A stretch of DNA of 58,427 nt, taken from the NCBI GenBank assembly GCA_011049175.1, contig DSCJ01000005.1, positions 1 through 58,427 of the forward strand, in the 5' to 3' direction. The stretch comes from Bacteroidota bacterium (GTDB lineage Bacteria; Bacteroidota; Bacteroidia; Bacteroidales; VadinHA17). Position 1 is the stretch's first letter. Every line of letters begins with the position of its first letter. Position numbers and translations under genes: made by a program. Below the pieces are notes generated by a model. It did not search any database. It saw only the letters and a program-made list of their open reading frames with translations, and was not told the DNA's origin. Positions 23,970 through 32,937 of the stretch are shown here, piece by piece.

Positions 23970-26138
23970 TTATTCATCCTTCACGATTTCCCAGTAAAAA
24001 CAGGCTCCTCCCTGCCGGTCGGGTCGGGCGCCCCGGGCATTGGCCGAGCACAGGCTGCCGGCAAACGGATCGGCAAACAGGTAGCGGTTGGTGTACAGCG
24101 ACAGCAGCATCAGATCGCCCTTCAGCATGTCTTCCCACTGAAACGTGGAGGCTTCACCCTGGTCTTCAGGCTCGATCCGCACCTCAGCCAGGCCGCCCTG
24201 GCCTTTCACCGTAACATACCCTCCGGTGGCCACCGATTGCAGGGCCACGCGTCCGTTGCCACGGCCGAGCACCCGGAAGAGGGATGCATCGCCCCGGGCA
24301 AACCGGCTGCCGGGCTCAACGGGCCGCACATGGTTTCTCCAGTTAACCAGCACCGTGCCGTCGGCCAGGCATTTTAATGTAATGACCTGGTCACAGGGGA
24401 TGGGGCGGGTCAGGGGCCTGCAACGCGGCTCAATCACCTCAAACCGGTTAAAATCGGCATACCCGCCTTCTTTACCCCGGGTGTTAAAGTTGAACAGGGC
24501 ATACCGCACGCCCTGAAAGGTTCTCAGCTGGTAGGGCAGGATGATGTCGCCCCCGATTTCCCGGAAATGTTCTCCGTTCAGGCTGTAGGCCAGCCGGCCC
24601 ATGTCGGTGTCGAAGTTGCAGTAGGCCCGCAGCCACACGGTGGTTGCATCGGTTTCCACACGGATCACCTTTTGTTCCTGCTGGTTGAAGAACTGCAGGT
24701 ACCGGCTGTTCTCGTCCTGTACCACCCCGATCCAGGCATAGGGGAGGTTGAGCAGGGCCAGTCCGGCCACATCTCCCGGTCGCAGCCCGGATACGTCCAG
24801 CTCGGTCACTGCATACGATTCCGGACCGATGCCCCGCTGGGTGAGGCTGTTGCGGGCATGCCAAAAGGTTTCCGAAGGAAGCGAATGCAGCCGCAGGTAG
24901 CCTTTTCGTTCGCTGAGCGACCATTTATCATCCACCGGCACATGGTTCCACTGCCACACGTTCTTGAGTTCCGGACCGCTGAATTCGTCGTCCCGTTCAA
25001 AGGGGGTGGTGGGAGGGGAAGAGAAGCCGGTATTTGGCTTGACCCAGGTGCGGGGCGAGCGGGTAAGGTTCCCCGGCAATCCGAAATAGGGCCAGCCGTC
25101 GACCCACGTTACGGGCGAGAGGCCCACCACCCGGCCCACGGAGTTGTAATCGAGCATGCTCCAGCCCCACCACTCGCCGGTCTGGGTCTGCACAATGCCA
25201 CCCTGGTGCATGGGAATGCAGCCCACATAGTTCCTGCGCGGAGGTACCAGGTCGTAGGGCGCCTCACCCCGGGTGTTGGGCAGGCGCCATCCGGTGCCCA
25301 CACCGAAATTTTCCTCGGCGCTCATCACATTTACTTCATACGGTCCGTAGGGTTCGTCGGCCCGCAGACACACCTGGTAGCATACGGGGTCGTAGTTGGT
25401 GTTGGTGATATAGTATTTCCCGTTGATCTTGTAGATATGGCTTCCCTCGCCGGCCCCGCTGCCGCGTTCCACAATTACTTTCTCAGTGCCCGGCACCACG
25501 TCCATCAGGTCGCCGGTGAGCTGCACCATCCGTACCTCGTCGTAGCCCCACACGGCATAGATTTTCCCGTCGTCGTCGAACAGCACGGTGAGGTCATGCA
25601 GCCGTGCGTTCATGGTGCGGTGTTTCCAGGGACCGGACGGATCGGTGGACGAAAACACCTGGGTACCGTACCGGTTTACATTTGAGAAAATATAGAACGT
25701 GTCGTTATGGTACCGGAAACAGGGAGCCCAGATGCCCTGCCCGTAGAAATCAAGGCCGTCTTCCATCCGCAGCTCCGGACCCAGGTCCAGGCGCGGAACG
25801 GCATAGCTGATGAGTTTCCAGTTTACCAGGTCTTTCGAATGCAGCACGGGAAGCCCCGGCATGGTATGCATAGTGGTCCCGGTCATATAGTAGTCGTTGC
25901 CCACCCTGATCAGGTCGGGATCGGAGAACTCCTCATAGAACAATGGATTGGTGAATGTCCCGTTCCCGTTGTCGGCTGTCCAGGTGCAGTTAATGGAATC
26001 GTACTGCCGGGGGATGGGGGGAAGGAACCCCTGAGCGGCTGCCGGGAGTGTGTGAAAGGACAGAAGAGCAACGGCAGGTATTAGCCGGGAGGAAAGGGTC
26101 CGGCGATTCCGGGTAGTGTCTGATCTTTTCATTCTCAT
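23970..26138 (-). CDS. GH43 glycosidase with C-terminal beta-sandwich and beta-trefoil-like domain, exported
   Basis: The 722-aa protein has a Sec signal (basic MRMKRSDTTRNRR, hydrophobic 18-30, cleavage after LPAAAQ). Residues 55-370 form the GH43 five-bladed propeller with base D73 in FSDPDL, pKa modulator D182 in RLHDLTV and acid E231 in GAGEGSHIY. Residues 380-570 are a concanavalin-like beta-xylosidase C-domain (DDEFSGPELKNVWQWNH, TFWHARNSLTQR, CNFDTD). Residues 575-722 look like a fascin/ricin-type beta-trefoil (GNGRVALQSVATGGYVTVKG, LSLYTNRYLFAD), probably carbohydrate-binding. Beta-xylosidase or arabinofuranosidase activity is likely. It is a separate unit from the trp operon upstream; a GTTGCAAA/TTTGCAAC dyad lies about 95 bp before the start. 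Confidence 0.9.
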   Translation of the reverse strand: MRMKRSDTTRNRRTLSSRLIPAVALLSFHTLPAAAQGFLPPIPRQYDSINCTWTADNGNGTFTNPLFYEEFSDPDLIRVGNDYYMTGTTMHTMPGLPVLHSKDLVNWKLISYAVPRLDLGPELRMEDGLDFYGQGIWAPCFRYHNDTFYIFSNVNRYGTQVFSSTDPSGPWKHRTMNARLHDLTVLFDDDGKIYAVWGYDEVRMVQLTGDLMDVVPGTEKVIVERGSGAGEGSHIYKINGKYYITNTNYDPVCYQVCLRADEPYGPYEVNVMSAEENFGVGTGWRLPNTRGEAPYDLVPPRRNYVGCIPMHQGGIVQTQTGEWWGWSMLDYNSVGRVVGLSPVTWVDGWPYFGLPGNLTRSPRTWVKPNTGFSSPPTTPFERDDEFSGPELKNVWQWNHVPVDDKWSLSERKGYLRLHSLPSETFWHARNSLTQRGIGPESYAVTELDVSGLRPGDVAGLALLNLPYAWIGVVQDENSRYLQFFNQQEQKVIRVETDATTVWLRAYCNFDTDMGRLAYSLNGEHFREIGGDIILPYQLRTFQGVRYALFNFNTRGKEGGYADFNRFEVIEPRCRPLTRPIPCDQVITLKCLADGTVLVNWRNHVRPVEPGSRFARGDASLFRVLGRGNGRVALQSVATGGYVTVKGQGGLAEVRIEPEDQGEASTFQWEDMLKGDLMLLSLYTNRYLFADPFAGSLCSANARGARPDRQGGACFYWEIVKDE

Positions 26139-26231
26139 GGTATTAATTTAATATGTTATTTATTATGTGTGCGGCACACGAGTTCGCCCGGTGCAATATA
26201 TCAAAATCATCGTGGATTTTCCCACCGGCTG

Positions 26232-26256
26232 GTTGCAAAATGATTGTATTTGCAAC
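26232..26256. promoter_or_regulatory. Candidate operator dyad upstream of GH43
   Basis: GTTGCAAA (26232-26239) and TTTGCAAC (26249-26256) are perfect inverted 8-bp arms separated by 9 bp, located between the trpA stop and the GH43 start. Such a dyad suits a dimeric regulator; which one is not known. Confidence 0.45.
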
Positions 26257-26330
26257 AGAAACATTGTTCGGTGCGCCATATAAGTTCGGTGCCCGGCGTT
26301 TACGAATAACGGCCGGTACTTGTGAACGTG

Positions 26331-27104
26331 TCAGGGAAGAATACTCCCCATGAATTTCCTGACCGATTCCCGGCTAACTCCGGCGGCTTCCAAGTGTTTG
26401 ATAAAAGCGCTTCCAACGATGGCTCCTCTGCTGTACCGGCAGGCATTCAGGAAGCTATCCCTGTCGTGAATACCGAACCCTGTAAGGGTTGGATTCTTCA
26501 GGTTCATGGAAGCCACACGGCGGTAATATTCCTGCTGCCGGGAAAGGTCAGGGCTGCCGCCTGTGATGGCATCGGAAGAAACCATGTAGATGAATCCATC
26601 CGACAGGGCGTCGATCTGCCGGATCCGGTGGGGTGGGGTGGCAGGTGTGATCAGCAGGATATTCGACAGGCCGAGTTTGCAGAAACGATCCCGGAAATGT
26701 TCCCTAAAGTATTCCAGTGACATATCGGGCAGGATCACGCCGTCAATTCCCGTTTCGGCACATTTTTCCAGGAATCTGTCTTCTCCGTACTGCATGACCG
26801 GGTTCAGGTATCCCATCAGCAGAAGGGGAATATCCGTGTGTTTCCGGATGTGTTTTATCTGCCTGAACAGCAGGGGCAGGCTCATCCCATTCCGGATAGC
26901 CAGCCGGCTGCTGTTTTGTATGACCGGTCCGTCGGCCAGCGGATCGGAGAAGGGAAAGCCCAGCTCGATCATGTCGGCGCCGGCTTCGCTCAGGTGTTCC
27001 ACCAGGGGAACCGTATCGTCTCTGCCGGGGAATCCTGCGGTAAAATACACGGAAAGCACGGGCCCGTTTTTTGTATGAAAGAGGTTGTTGATCCTGTTGT
27101 TCAT
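26331..27104 (-). CDS. trpA: Tryptophan synthase alpha subunit
   Basis: The 257-aa subunit cleaves indole-3-glycerol phosphate to indole and glyceraldehyde 3-phosphate. The catalytic Glu lies in [16 protein letters not shown] (near residue 45) and the catalytic Asp in [21 protein letters not shown] and the phosphate-binding [10 protein letters not shown] segment are also conserved. Length is normal for the family. The start ATG overlaps the trpB stop as ATGA, giving tight coupling in the order B-A, as expected for two subunits made in equal amounts. It is the last gene of trpEGDCFBA; no clear terminator was seen after it. Confidence 0.97.
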   Translation of the reverse strand: MNNRINNLFHTKNGPVLSVYFTAGFPGRDDTVPLVEHLSEAGADMIELGFPFSDPLADGPVIQNSSRLAIRNGMSLPLLFRQIKHIRKHTDIPLLLMGYLNPVMQYGEDRFLEKCAETGIDGVILPDMSLEYFREHFRDRFCKLGLSNILLITPATPPHRIRQIDALSDGFIYMVSSDAITGGSPDLSRQQEYYRRVASMNLKNPTLTGFGIHDRDSFLNACRYSRGAIVGSAFIKHLEAAGVSRESVRKFMGSILP

Positions 27105-28285
27105 CGGTGCAGGTATTGACGGTAAATGCTCATGTCTTTATCTCCGCGGCCCGACAGGTTGACCACCACCGTATCCCCGGGCCGGAATTTCATTTTCCTG
27201 AGGTATGCCAGTGCGTGGGCCGGTTCCAGGGCGGGGATGATACCCTCCCGGCGGGAAAGCCAGAGGGCGGCCTCCATGGCCTCATCGTCCGTTACATTCA
27301 CCACCTTTGCTTTTCCGGTGTCGTGCAGGTAGGCATGTACCGGTCCGATGCCGGGATAATCGAGGCCGGCCGATACCGAGTAGGGCTCGATGATCTGACC
27401 GTCGTCGGTCTGTATCAGGTAAGTTCTGCTTCCGTGAATGATCCCCTTCCGCCCCAGAGCAATGGAAGCTGCCGTTTTTCCGCTGTGAATGCCTTTGCCT
27501 CCCGCTTCCACGGCAATCAACTGTGTGACCCTGTTATCGATGAAAGGGTAGAATGCCCCGATAGCATTGCTGCCGCCGCCCAGGCATGCCAGCACATAGT
27601 CGGGTGTTTTCTTTCCCGTTTTTTCCTTCAGCTGATCGCTTATCTCGAGGCCAATAACCGACTGAAAGCGGGCTACCATGTCGGGATAGGGGTGGGGTCC
27701 CACCACCGACCCGATGATGTAATGGGTGTCGGCCGGATGGCTGATCCATTCCCTGATGGCTTCATTGGTGGCATCTTTCAGGGTTTGGCTACCGCTCACG
27801 GCGGGAACTACTTCCGCTCCCAGGAGTTTCATGCGCTCCACATTGGGTTTCTGGCGATGCATATCCACTTTTCCCATGAACACCGTGCACCCGATGCCGG
27901 CCAGGGCGCAGGCCGTGGCCACGGCCACTCCGTGCTGACCGGCTCCCGTTTCGGCGATAATGCGTTTTTTGTTCAGCCTTTTTGCCAGGAGGATCTGTCC
28001 GATGGTGTTGTTGATCTTGTGGGCACCGGTATGGGTCAGATCTTCCCGTTTCAGGTATACGGAAGCGCCGTGTTCTCCGGAAAGCTTCGGGGAATAGTAC
28101 AACGGGGTGGGCCGGCCCACATAGTCACGGAGCAAAAGCCGGAATTCCTTTTTGAAATCGTTTGATTCAATAACCGGCAGGTAGTGTTTTCTCAATTCGG
28201 TGAGATTCGGGTAAAGCATTTCCGGAACGAACGCTCCTCCGAATTCCCCGTAATACCCCCTTTCATCTGGATGAATGCTGTTCAT
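27101..28285 (-). CDS. trpB: Tryptophan synthase beta subunit
   Basis: The 394-aa PLP enzyme joins indole and serine. The PLP lysine is in [13 protein letters not shown], the catalytic Glu follows in [11 protein letters not shown], and the glycine-rich phosphate loop is [15 protein letters not shown]. The N-terminus [15 protein letters not shown] is the standard TrpB1-type beginning, so this is the classical TrpA-partner and not TrpB2. The start at 28285 lies inside the end of trpF (23-bp overlap) and the stop overlaps the trpA start by 4 bp. Confidence 0.98.
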   Translation of the reverse strand: MNSIHPDERGYYGEFGGAFVPEMLYPNLTELRKHYLPVIESNDFKKEFRLLLRDYVGRPTPLYYSPKLSGEHGASVYLKREDLTHTGAHKINNTIGQILLAKRLNKKRIIAETGAGQHGVAVATACALAGIGCTVFMGKVDMHRQKPNVERMKLLGAEVVPAVSGSQTLKDATNEAIREWISHPADTHYIIGSVVGPHPYPDMVARFQSVIGLEISDQLKEKTGKKTPDYVLACLGGGSNAIGAFYPFIDNRVTQLIAVEAGGKGIHSGKTAASIALGRKGIIHGSRTYLIQTDDGQIIEPYSVSAGLDYPGIGPVHAYLHDTGKAKVVNVTDDEAMEAALWLSRREGIIPALEPAHALAYLRKMKFRPGDTVVVNLSGRGDKDMSIYRQYLHR

Positions 28286-28907
28286 GATCTCGAATGGTAT
28301 GAATGATGTTTTCTGTTAAGGCCACCGACTTGATGCCGGGCATTATTTCCAGCCTGCTGTTCAGGTCCACTCCGGCAAACATCGGATGTGTCAGCCGGAG
28401 GGCTTTACGTATGTTCTCACTACCGATGCCTCCGCTAAGCAGAAAAGGCACCGGCAGGTCGTACCGGCAAAGCAGGTCCCAGTTAAAACAGTGTCCGCTG
28501 CCTCCCCGGCCCCGGCTTTGGCTGTCGAACAGGAACATGGAACAGTGTTCATGCCATACTTTCAGCTGCCGGAATTCGAATCCTTCGCCCACCTGGAACG
28601 CTTTGATCACCTTTGCCCCGTTCTTTTTCAGTTTCCGGCATACTGCTACGCTTTCCTCCCCATGTAGTTGCAGGTAGTCCAGGCCGAATTTCTCCCTGGC
28701 CTGAAGCATCCGGTCTGTGGAGTCATTGACGAATACGCCTGCTTTCCCGATGGTGCATGGAAGACCGGTTGTTATTTCAGGGCTGAATTCCTTTCCTACA
28801 TACCTGGGCGACGGGGGGTAGAATACAAATCCCATGATATCGGGGCCCAGGCCGGCGATTATCCGGATGTTTTCCGGATCTTTCATTCCGCATATCTTGA
28901 TGATCAT
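28263..28907 (-). CDS. trpF: Phosphoribosylanthranilate isomerase
   Basis: ATG 28907 ([14 protein letters not shown]) is the start since KICGMK is the N-terminal catalytic strand with the general base Cys; it overlaps the trpC stop as ATGA. The 214-aa TIM barrel has [20 protein letters not shown], the catalytic Asp region [13 protein letters not shown] and PFLLSGGIG for phosphate binding, then [10 protein letters not shown] near the end. It converts PRA to CdRP. The 3' end overlaps trpB by 23 bp, an unusually long overlap in this operon. Confidence 0.96.
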   Translation of the reverse strand: MIIKICGMKDPENIRIIAGLGPDIMGFVFYPPSPRYVGKEFSPEITTGLPCTIGKAGVFVNDSTDRMLQAREKFGLDYLQLHGEESVAVCRKLKKNGAKVIKAFQVGEGFEFRQLKVWHEHCSMFLFDSQSRGRGGSGHCFNWDLLCRYDLPVPFLLSGGIGSENIRKALRLTHPMFAGVDLNSRLEIMPGIKSVALTENIIHTIRDHEQHSSR

Positions 28908-29692
28908 TCTGAAAGCAGTTTTATCAGTTCCCGGCATTTCCCGGCCGGATCACTGCTGTTCATGAAATAACTTCCGATGAGGAATCCCTGAAAACCGGCG
29001 GATCTAAGCATTTTTATTTTCTCTGCCGAATCCAGGCCGCTCTCGGCAATCCTGACCGGTCCGGGAGGCAACAGGGTTCCCAGTTCCATACATTGCCCGA
29101 TATCTACTTTGAAATTGCCGAGATTCCTGTTGTTGATGCCTATCATGTCGACTGGGGCGGAGGAATATTTCCGGATCTTCTCCTTACTGTGCACCTCGAG
29201 CAATATCTCCATGCCCAGGTGCTGAGCTGTTCTGGTCAGGCTGTTCACCTGCCCGGGCGACAGAACCCGGGCGATGAGCAGTATCGCGTCGGCTCCCATG
29301 GCCCGTGATTCGTATAGTTGGTATTCATCAATTATGAAATCCTTTCGCAGAACAGGGCAGGGGTTTGATTTTTTTGCCACCTGAAAGTCACCGGGTTCTG
29401 CTCCGAAAAATTCTCTGTCGGTCAGAACCGAAAGGGCTGATGCTCCGGCCCATACGTAACCGGTGGTGATTTTATACGGGTCGGCATGCCGGTGTATCTC
29501 ACCCTGTGAAGGGGATCTGCGCTTGAATTCGGCAATGATGCCGTGGCTTTCGGCACTGGTGAGATGTTCCTTCATGGAAAGGAGGTGTGTGTTGAAAAAC
29601 GGTGACGTTTCCAGCAAACGGATGGGAACGAGTTCCTTTTGCTCGTATACTTCCCTGAGCTTATTCCTGACGATGCGGGTGAGAATGTTCAT
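28904..29692 (-). CDS. trpC: Indole-3-glycerol phosphate synthase
   Basis: ATG 29692 (MNILTRIVRNKLREV) is chosen because it overlaps the trpD stop as ATGA and matches the family start; a longer frame upstream lies inside trpD. The 262-aa TIM barrel has IIAEFKRRSPSQGEI (catalytic Lys), ALSVLTDREFFG, PVLRKDFIIDEYQ (catalytic Lys), EILLEVHS (Glu), GINNRNLG and IAESGL. It closes the indole ring from CdRP. TrpC and TrpF are separate proteins here, in contrast to the fused enterobacterial enzyme. Confidence 0.97.
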   Translation of the reverse strand: MNILTRIVRNKLREVYEQKELVPIRLLETSPFFNTHLLSMKEHLTSAESHGIIAEFKRRSPSQGEIHRHADPYKITTGYVWAGASALSVLTDREFFGAEPGDFQVAKKSNPCPVLRKDFIIDEYQLYESRAMGADAILLIARVLSPGQVNSLTRTAQHLGMEILLEVHSKEKIRKYSSAPVDMIGINNRNLGNFKVDIGQCMELGTLLPPGPVRIAESGLDSAEKIKMLRSAGFQGFLIGSYFMNSSDPAGKCRELIKLLSE

Positions 29693-30681
29693 GACAGAGA
29701 CCTGAGGCGGTTGAATGATTCCCGTGCTTTGAGTGCAAACAGCGATTCCCGTGCCTTTTCCATACATCGTTCCGGTTTAAGCTCAGGATAGAATGTGCGG
29801 ATGGCTGCAGCTGCATTGGCCAGCACCACTCTGTTCTGGCTTTCTGTTCCTTCACCGTCGAGAACACGGGTAAAAATAGCCGCGGATTCTTCAATGCTGT
29901 TTCCCCCGTGAATAGCCCGGGCAGGCAGGTGGTCGAAACCGAAGTAATCAGGTCCGGCGATCATCTCTTCGTACCCGGTGATCATTTTAAATTCTCCGGT
30001 AAGGGATATTTCGTCGTATCCATCGAGCGAGTAAACGATGCTGTATTTCATGCCCGTTTCCTGGAAAAGGTAATGGTAAAGTCTGGCCAGTTCGAGGCCG
30101 AAGACACCTGTCATTTGCATAGCGGGACGTGCAGGATTCACCAGCGGGCCCAGCATATTGAAAAAGGTTTTCACGCCGAGCTGTTTCCGAACCGGGGCCA
30201 CTTCTTTCATGGCCGGGTGAAACAGGGGGGCATGCATAAAACAGATGCCGGCTTTTTCGAGCTCCTTTTTCAGCCCGGATTCATTGTTGCTGAAGCGGAT
30301 ACCGAGGAATTCCAGCACATTCGATGACCCGGAAACCGACGATACCCCGTAGTTTCCGTGTTTGGCCACCGGGATCCCGGCCCCGGCCACCACAAAGGAT
30401 GCCAGGGTGGAAATGTTAAAGGTGTTTTTCCCGTCACCTCCCGTTCCGCACAGGTCAATGATATCGTGAGTGCCCAGGTCGACCGGCACGCACAGTTCAA
30501 GCAATGCCTCCCGGAATCCTTTCAGCTCTTCCAGGGTGATGTTCCGCATGATGAAAGCGGTAAGGAATGAGGTCACCTGGTAGTGGTTGTACCGGCCGCC
30601 GGCCATGTTCACCAGAACGGTTCTGGCCTCTTCTCTGGTGAGGGTTTTGTGCCGGTACAGGTGTTCCAGTATCTCTTTCAT
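29689..30681 (-). CDS. trpD: Anthranilate phosphoribosyltransferase
   Basis: The 330-aa protein has the TrpD signature DLCGTGGDGKNTFNIST for PRPP and metal, VAKHGNYGVSSVSGSSNVLE, and FFNMLGPLVNPARP. It transfers phosphoribose to anthranilate. The N-terminal helical bundle (1-65) is complete. It begins 4 bp after the trpG stop and ends in an ATGA overlap with trpC. It is not fused to TrpG as in some enterobacteria. Confidence 0.97.
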   Translation of the reverse strand: MKEILEHLYRHKTLTREEARTVLVNMAGGRYNHYQVTSFLTAFIMRNITLEELKGFREALLELCVPVDLGTHDIIDLCGTGGDGKNTFNISTLASFVVAGAGIPVAKHGNYGVSSVSGSSNVLEFLGIRFSNNESGLKKELEKAGICFMHAPLFHPAMKEVAPVRKQLGVKTFFNMLGPLVNPARPAMQMTGVFGLELARLYHYLFQETGMKYSIVYSLDGYDEISLTGEFKMITGYEEMIAGPDYFGFDHLPARAIHGGNSIEESAAIFTRVLDGEGTESQNRVVLANAAAAIRTFYPELKPERCMEKARESLFALKARESFNRLRSLS

Positions 30682-30685
30682 ACGT

Positions 30686-31249
30686 TCAGTGTTTTATCCA
30701 GTTGGTAAGCAGCTTTATTCCGTGCATGGTAAGAACCGATTCGGGATGGAACTGCAGTCCCCGTAAATCGTATGTTTGGTGACGCAGGGCCATCACCTGG
30801 TTGTTCTCATCCACTGCCAGGCACTCCAGCGAACCGGGCAGGGCGGGGGAAACCACCCATGAATGGTAATGGCCGATGCGGAATGTGCGGGGCAATCTTT
30901 CGAACAGGTAATCTTTTTTCTGTACGAAGAGGTTCGATGAAATTCCGTGCAGTGGATTGTCCATGTTTACCAGCCGCCCGCCGAAAGCTTCGGCAATGGC
31001 CTGGTGTCCGAGGCATACCCCCAGTATGCTTTTGTGCGGGGCATGCAGGCTGATGATCTCGGGCATCCTGCCCGCACCGGCCGGCACACCCGGACCGGGC
31101 GACAGAAGGATCTTATCGTAACGGTCTGCTTCACGGGGGATGATTTCATCGTTCTTTCTCACAGTGATGTTTGTTACCCCGATTTCATACATCATATGAA
31201 CCAGGTTGTATACAAACGAATCGTAGTTATCAATGACCAGTACATTCAT
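30686..31249 (-). CDS. trpG: Anthranilate synthase component II (glutamine amidotransferase)
   Basis: The 187-aa class I amidotransferase has the oxyanion strand LSPGPGVPAGAG, nucleophile Cys in GVCLGHQAIAEAFGG and His-Glu in LQFHPESVLT. It supplies ammonia to TrpE. The start MNVLVIDNYDSFVYNLVH is canonical. It is 6 bp after the trpE stop and 4 bp before trpD. Length is typical of a stand-alone component II. PabA dual use is possible, since no pab genes are seen. Confidence 0.96.
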   Translation of the reverse strand: MNVLVIDNYDSFVYNLVHMMYEIGVTNITVRKNDEIIPREADRYDKILLSPGPGVPAGAGRMPEIISLHAPHKSILGVCLGHQAIAEAFGGRLVNMDNPLHGISSNLFVQKKDYLFERLPRTFRIGHYHSWVVSPALPGSLECLAVDENNQVMALRHQTYDLRGLQFHPESVLTMHGIKLLTNWIKH

Positions 31250-31255
31250 AATGGA

Positions 31256-32647
31256 TCAGATTTTTCCGGCCATGTCCATGGCCTTTCTCAGCGCTGATAA
31301 TTTGTTGTTCACTTCCTGCAGTTCGCTTTCAGGGCTTGAATTCACCACGATCCCGCTACCTGCCTGATACGTTAGTTCATTCCGGTAACTCAGGAACGAA
31401 CGGATAAAGATGGCATGGTTCAATTCCCCGTTGAACCCGATAAACCCTATGGCCCCTCCGTAAATGCCCCGGCTTTCCGGTTCGTTTTCATCGATGATCT
31501 GCATGGCCCGGTATTTCGGTGCTCCGGAAAGGGTGCCGGCGGGATAGGTTTCCCCGAGAAGTTTCACCGGGTTGTATCCTTCCTCCAGTTCGGCGCTTAC
31601 CCGCGATACCAGATGGATCACATGGGAATAGAACTCAACCTGTTTGAAGCTTTCAACCTGTACCTTTTTGCTGCTCCGGCTCAGGTCGTTGCGTGCAAGA
31701 TCCACCAGCATGATATGCTCTGCGTTTTCCTTGGGATCGTTGCCCAGTTTGGCAGCCAGTTGGCGGTCTTTCTCTGCATTGCCTGTTCTGCGGTAAGTGC
31801 CGGCGATAGGGTTGATTACCGCTTTTCGGTTCAATATGGTCAGTTGCGCTTCCGGGGAAGATCCGAAAACCCTGAAATTGCCGTAGTCGAAATAGAAAAG
31901 GTAGGGTGAAGGGTTGATCGAGCGCAGGGCCCGGTATACATTGAATTCATCGCCCAGGAACTTCCTTTTAAACTTTCGTGAAAGCACAACCTGGAAAACA
32001 TCGCCCAGCCGGCAGTGCCGGATGCCTTTTTCCACCATGGCCATAAAGTCCTTATCGCTCATATTGGTCTGTTCTTCGCTTTCTGGCCGGAAGCTGAAGG
32101 TAGGTACTGCCCGGTGGGCGATCATGTCGCTTACCGGCCCCAGGTTCGGTTCCTCTCCTTCTCTCAGTTGTTCGATGAGATACATTTCGTTGTTAAAGTG
32201 GTTGAAAACGATGAGATACCTGAAAACATGATACTGTATAAGAGGCATCGGGAAGCCGGCTGGTTTGAAACGAATGTCGGTGAACAGGGGAATGGCATTG
32301 TATGAAGTATAACCGAACAATCCGTGGGTGATGAACCCGTACGGCAACTTATCTGCCCGGAACTTCCGGCTGAAGGCATGCAGTTCATCGGCCACCCTGA
32401 TCCGGTCGGTTTTTTGTTTTTCTTCCTTCCCGTCGGGGTAACGTATCCGGGTCTCCTCTCTTCCCGCAACGAAAGAGGCCACCGGTTGCAGGCATATATA
32501 CGAATAGCTGTTTTCCCTGCTTTTGTAATCGGAACTTTCCAGCAGAAAACTATGCGGGTATTTATCGCGGATTTTGAGATACAATTCCACAGGAGTGTGG
32601 ATATCGCTGAGGGTTTTGATGATGTTCGTTCGGTAAGTGTAAGTCAT
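31256..32647 (-). CDS. trpE: Anthranilate synthase component I
   Basis: ATG 32647 (MTYTYRTNIIKTLSD) is the start, since it lies 25 nt after the leader terminator; an in-frame upstream extension runs through the terminator and is not credible. The 463-aa chorismate-binding enzyme has LLESSDYKSRENSYSYI with the LLES Trp-feedback element near the N-terminus, then the catalytic half with FQVVLSRKF, PSPYLFYFDYG, NPIAGTYRRTGNA, HIMLVDLARNDL, AGTLSGAPK and GSGIVVNSSPE. It makes anthranilate from chorismate. Feedback by Trp is expected from LLES; transcription is under the attenuator upstream. Confidence 0.97.
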   Translation of the reverse strand: MTYTYRTNIIKTLSDIHTPVELYLKIRDKYPHSFLLESSDYKSRENSYSYICLQPVASFVAGREETRIRYPDGKEEKQKTDRIRVADELHAFSRKFRADKLPYGFITHGLFGYTSYNAIPLFTDIRFKPAGFPMPLIQYHVFRYLIVFNHFNNEMYLIEQLREGEEPNLGPVSDMIAHRAVPTFSFRPESEEQTNMSDKDFMAMVEKGIRHCRLGDVFQVVLSRKFKRKFLGDEFNVYRALRSINPSPYLFYFDYGNFRVFGSSPEAQLTILNRKAVINPIAGTYRRTGNAEKDRQLAAKLGNDPKENAEHIMLVDLARNDLSRSSKKVQVESFKQVEFYSHVIHLVSRVSAELEEGYNPVKLLGETYPAGTLSGAPKYRAMQIIDENEPESRGIYGGAIGFIGFNGELNHAIFIRSFLSYRNELTYQAGSGIVVNSSPESELQEVNNKLSALRKAMDMAGKI

Positions 32648-32671
32648 TGGTTCCGGTTTGCAGTTTAACAT

Positions 32672-32703
32672 AAAAAAGCCCGCTGGATTCAGCGGGCTTT
32701 TTG
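32672..32703 (-). terminator. trp attenuator terminator
   Basis: On the minus strand AAAAAGCCCGCTG (32702-32690), loop AATC and CAGCGGGCTTTTT (32685-32673) form a perfect 13-bp intrinsic terminator with a U tract, placed between the leader peptide and trpE. Its 5' arm can instead pair with the end of the leader coding sequence (see ncRNA entry). Confidence 0.93.
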
Positions 32704-32739
32704 TGGTTGTTTCGTTATAATCAAACATACATAATGGCG

Positions 32740-32808
32740 CTACCGTCTGAATCCGTTTGGGAAAACAGCGGGCCACCACCACATGCTATTGATCGTTGTT
32801 TGCTTCAT
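32740..32808 (-). CDS. trpL: trp leader peptide
   Basis: This is a 22-codon frame starting ATG 32808 and ending TAG 32742-32740. It contains MWWWPAVFPN with three consecutive Trp codons (32781-32773), far above chance for such a short frame, directly upstream of the attenuator terminator and trpE. The peptide is a sensor of charged tRNA-Trp and has no function as a product. The start is about 3 nt from the predicted transcription start, so the message may be almost leaderless; a TAnnTTTG promoter box is 10 bp upstream. Confidence 0.92.
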   Translation of the reverse strand: MKQTTINSMWWWPAVFPNGFRR

Positions 32809-32817
32809 AATATGCAA

Positions 32818-32825
32818 CAAATATA
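32818..32825 (-). promoter_or_regulatory. trp operon -7 promoter box
   Basis: TATATTTG on the minus strand matches the Bacteroidota -7 consensus TAnnTTTG and lies about 10 bp upstream of the leader ATG. No TTTG is present at the expected -33 position, so only the -7 box supports it. Confidence 0.6.
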
Positions 32826-32937
32826 TAAGATAATTTCTTTTGTTCTCCGCTGATGGTAATTTTTTTTAGTTAGCTGGTACCGTTTGCGCCAGTCGTTCTC
32901 TTCATCCAGGGAATGATTTTTTTGCTTTTTCTTTTTG

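Larger units (their letters stand above)
32672..32811 (-). ncRNA. trp operon leader RNA (Bacteroid-trp type attenuator)
   Basis: Minus-strand segments that can pair: region 1, GCCCGCTG right after the Trp codons (32773-32766); region 2, GGATTCAGACGG at the end of the leader frame (32754-32743); region 3, CCGCTGAATCC (32695-32685), the 5' terminator arm with its loop; region 4, CAGCGGGC. Region 2 pairs with 3 through GGATTCAG/CTGAATCC plus CGG/CCG with one bulged A (antiterminator), or with 1 through the same CAG-A-CGG. A ribosome stalled on the Trp codons would cover region 1, let 2 pair with 3 and so prevent the terminator. Bacteroid-trp is a known RNA motif; this reading is from the sequence alone. 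Confidence 0.85.

Noticed and set aside
31256-32782. Extended trpE frame starting at 32782
   Set aside because: The extension runs through the attenuator terminator and the leader region; the family start fits ATG 32647.
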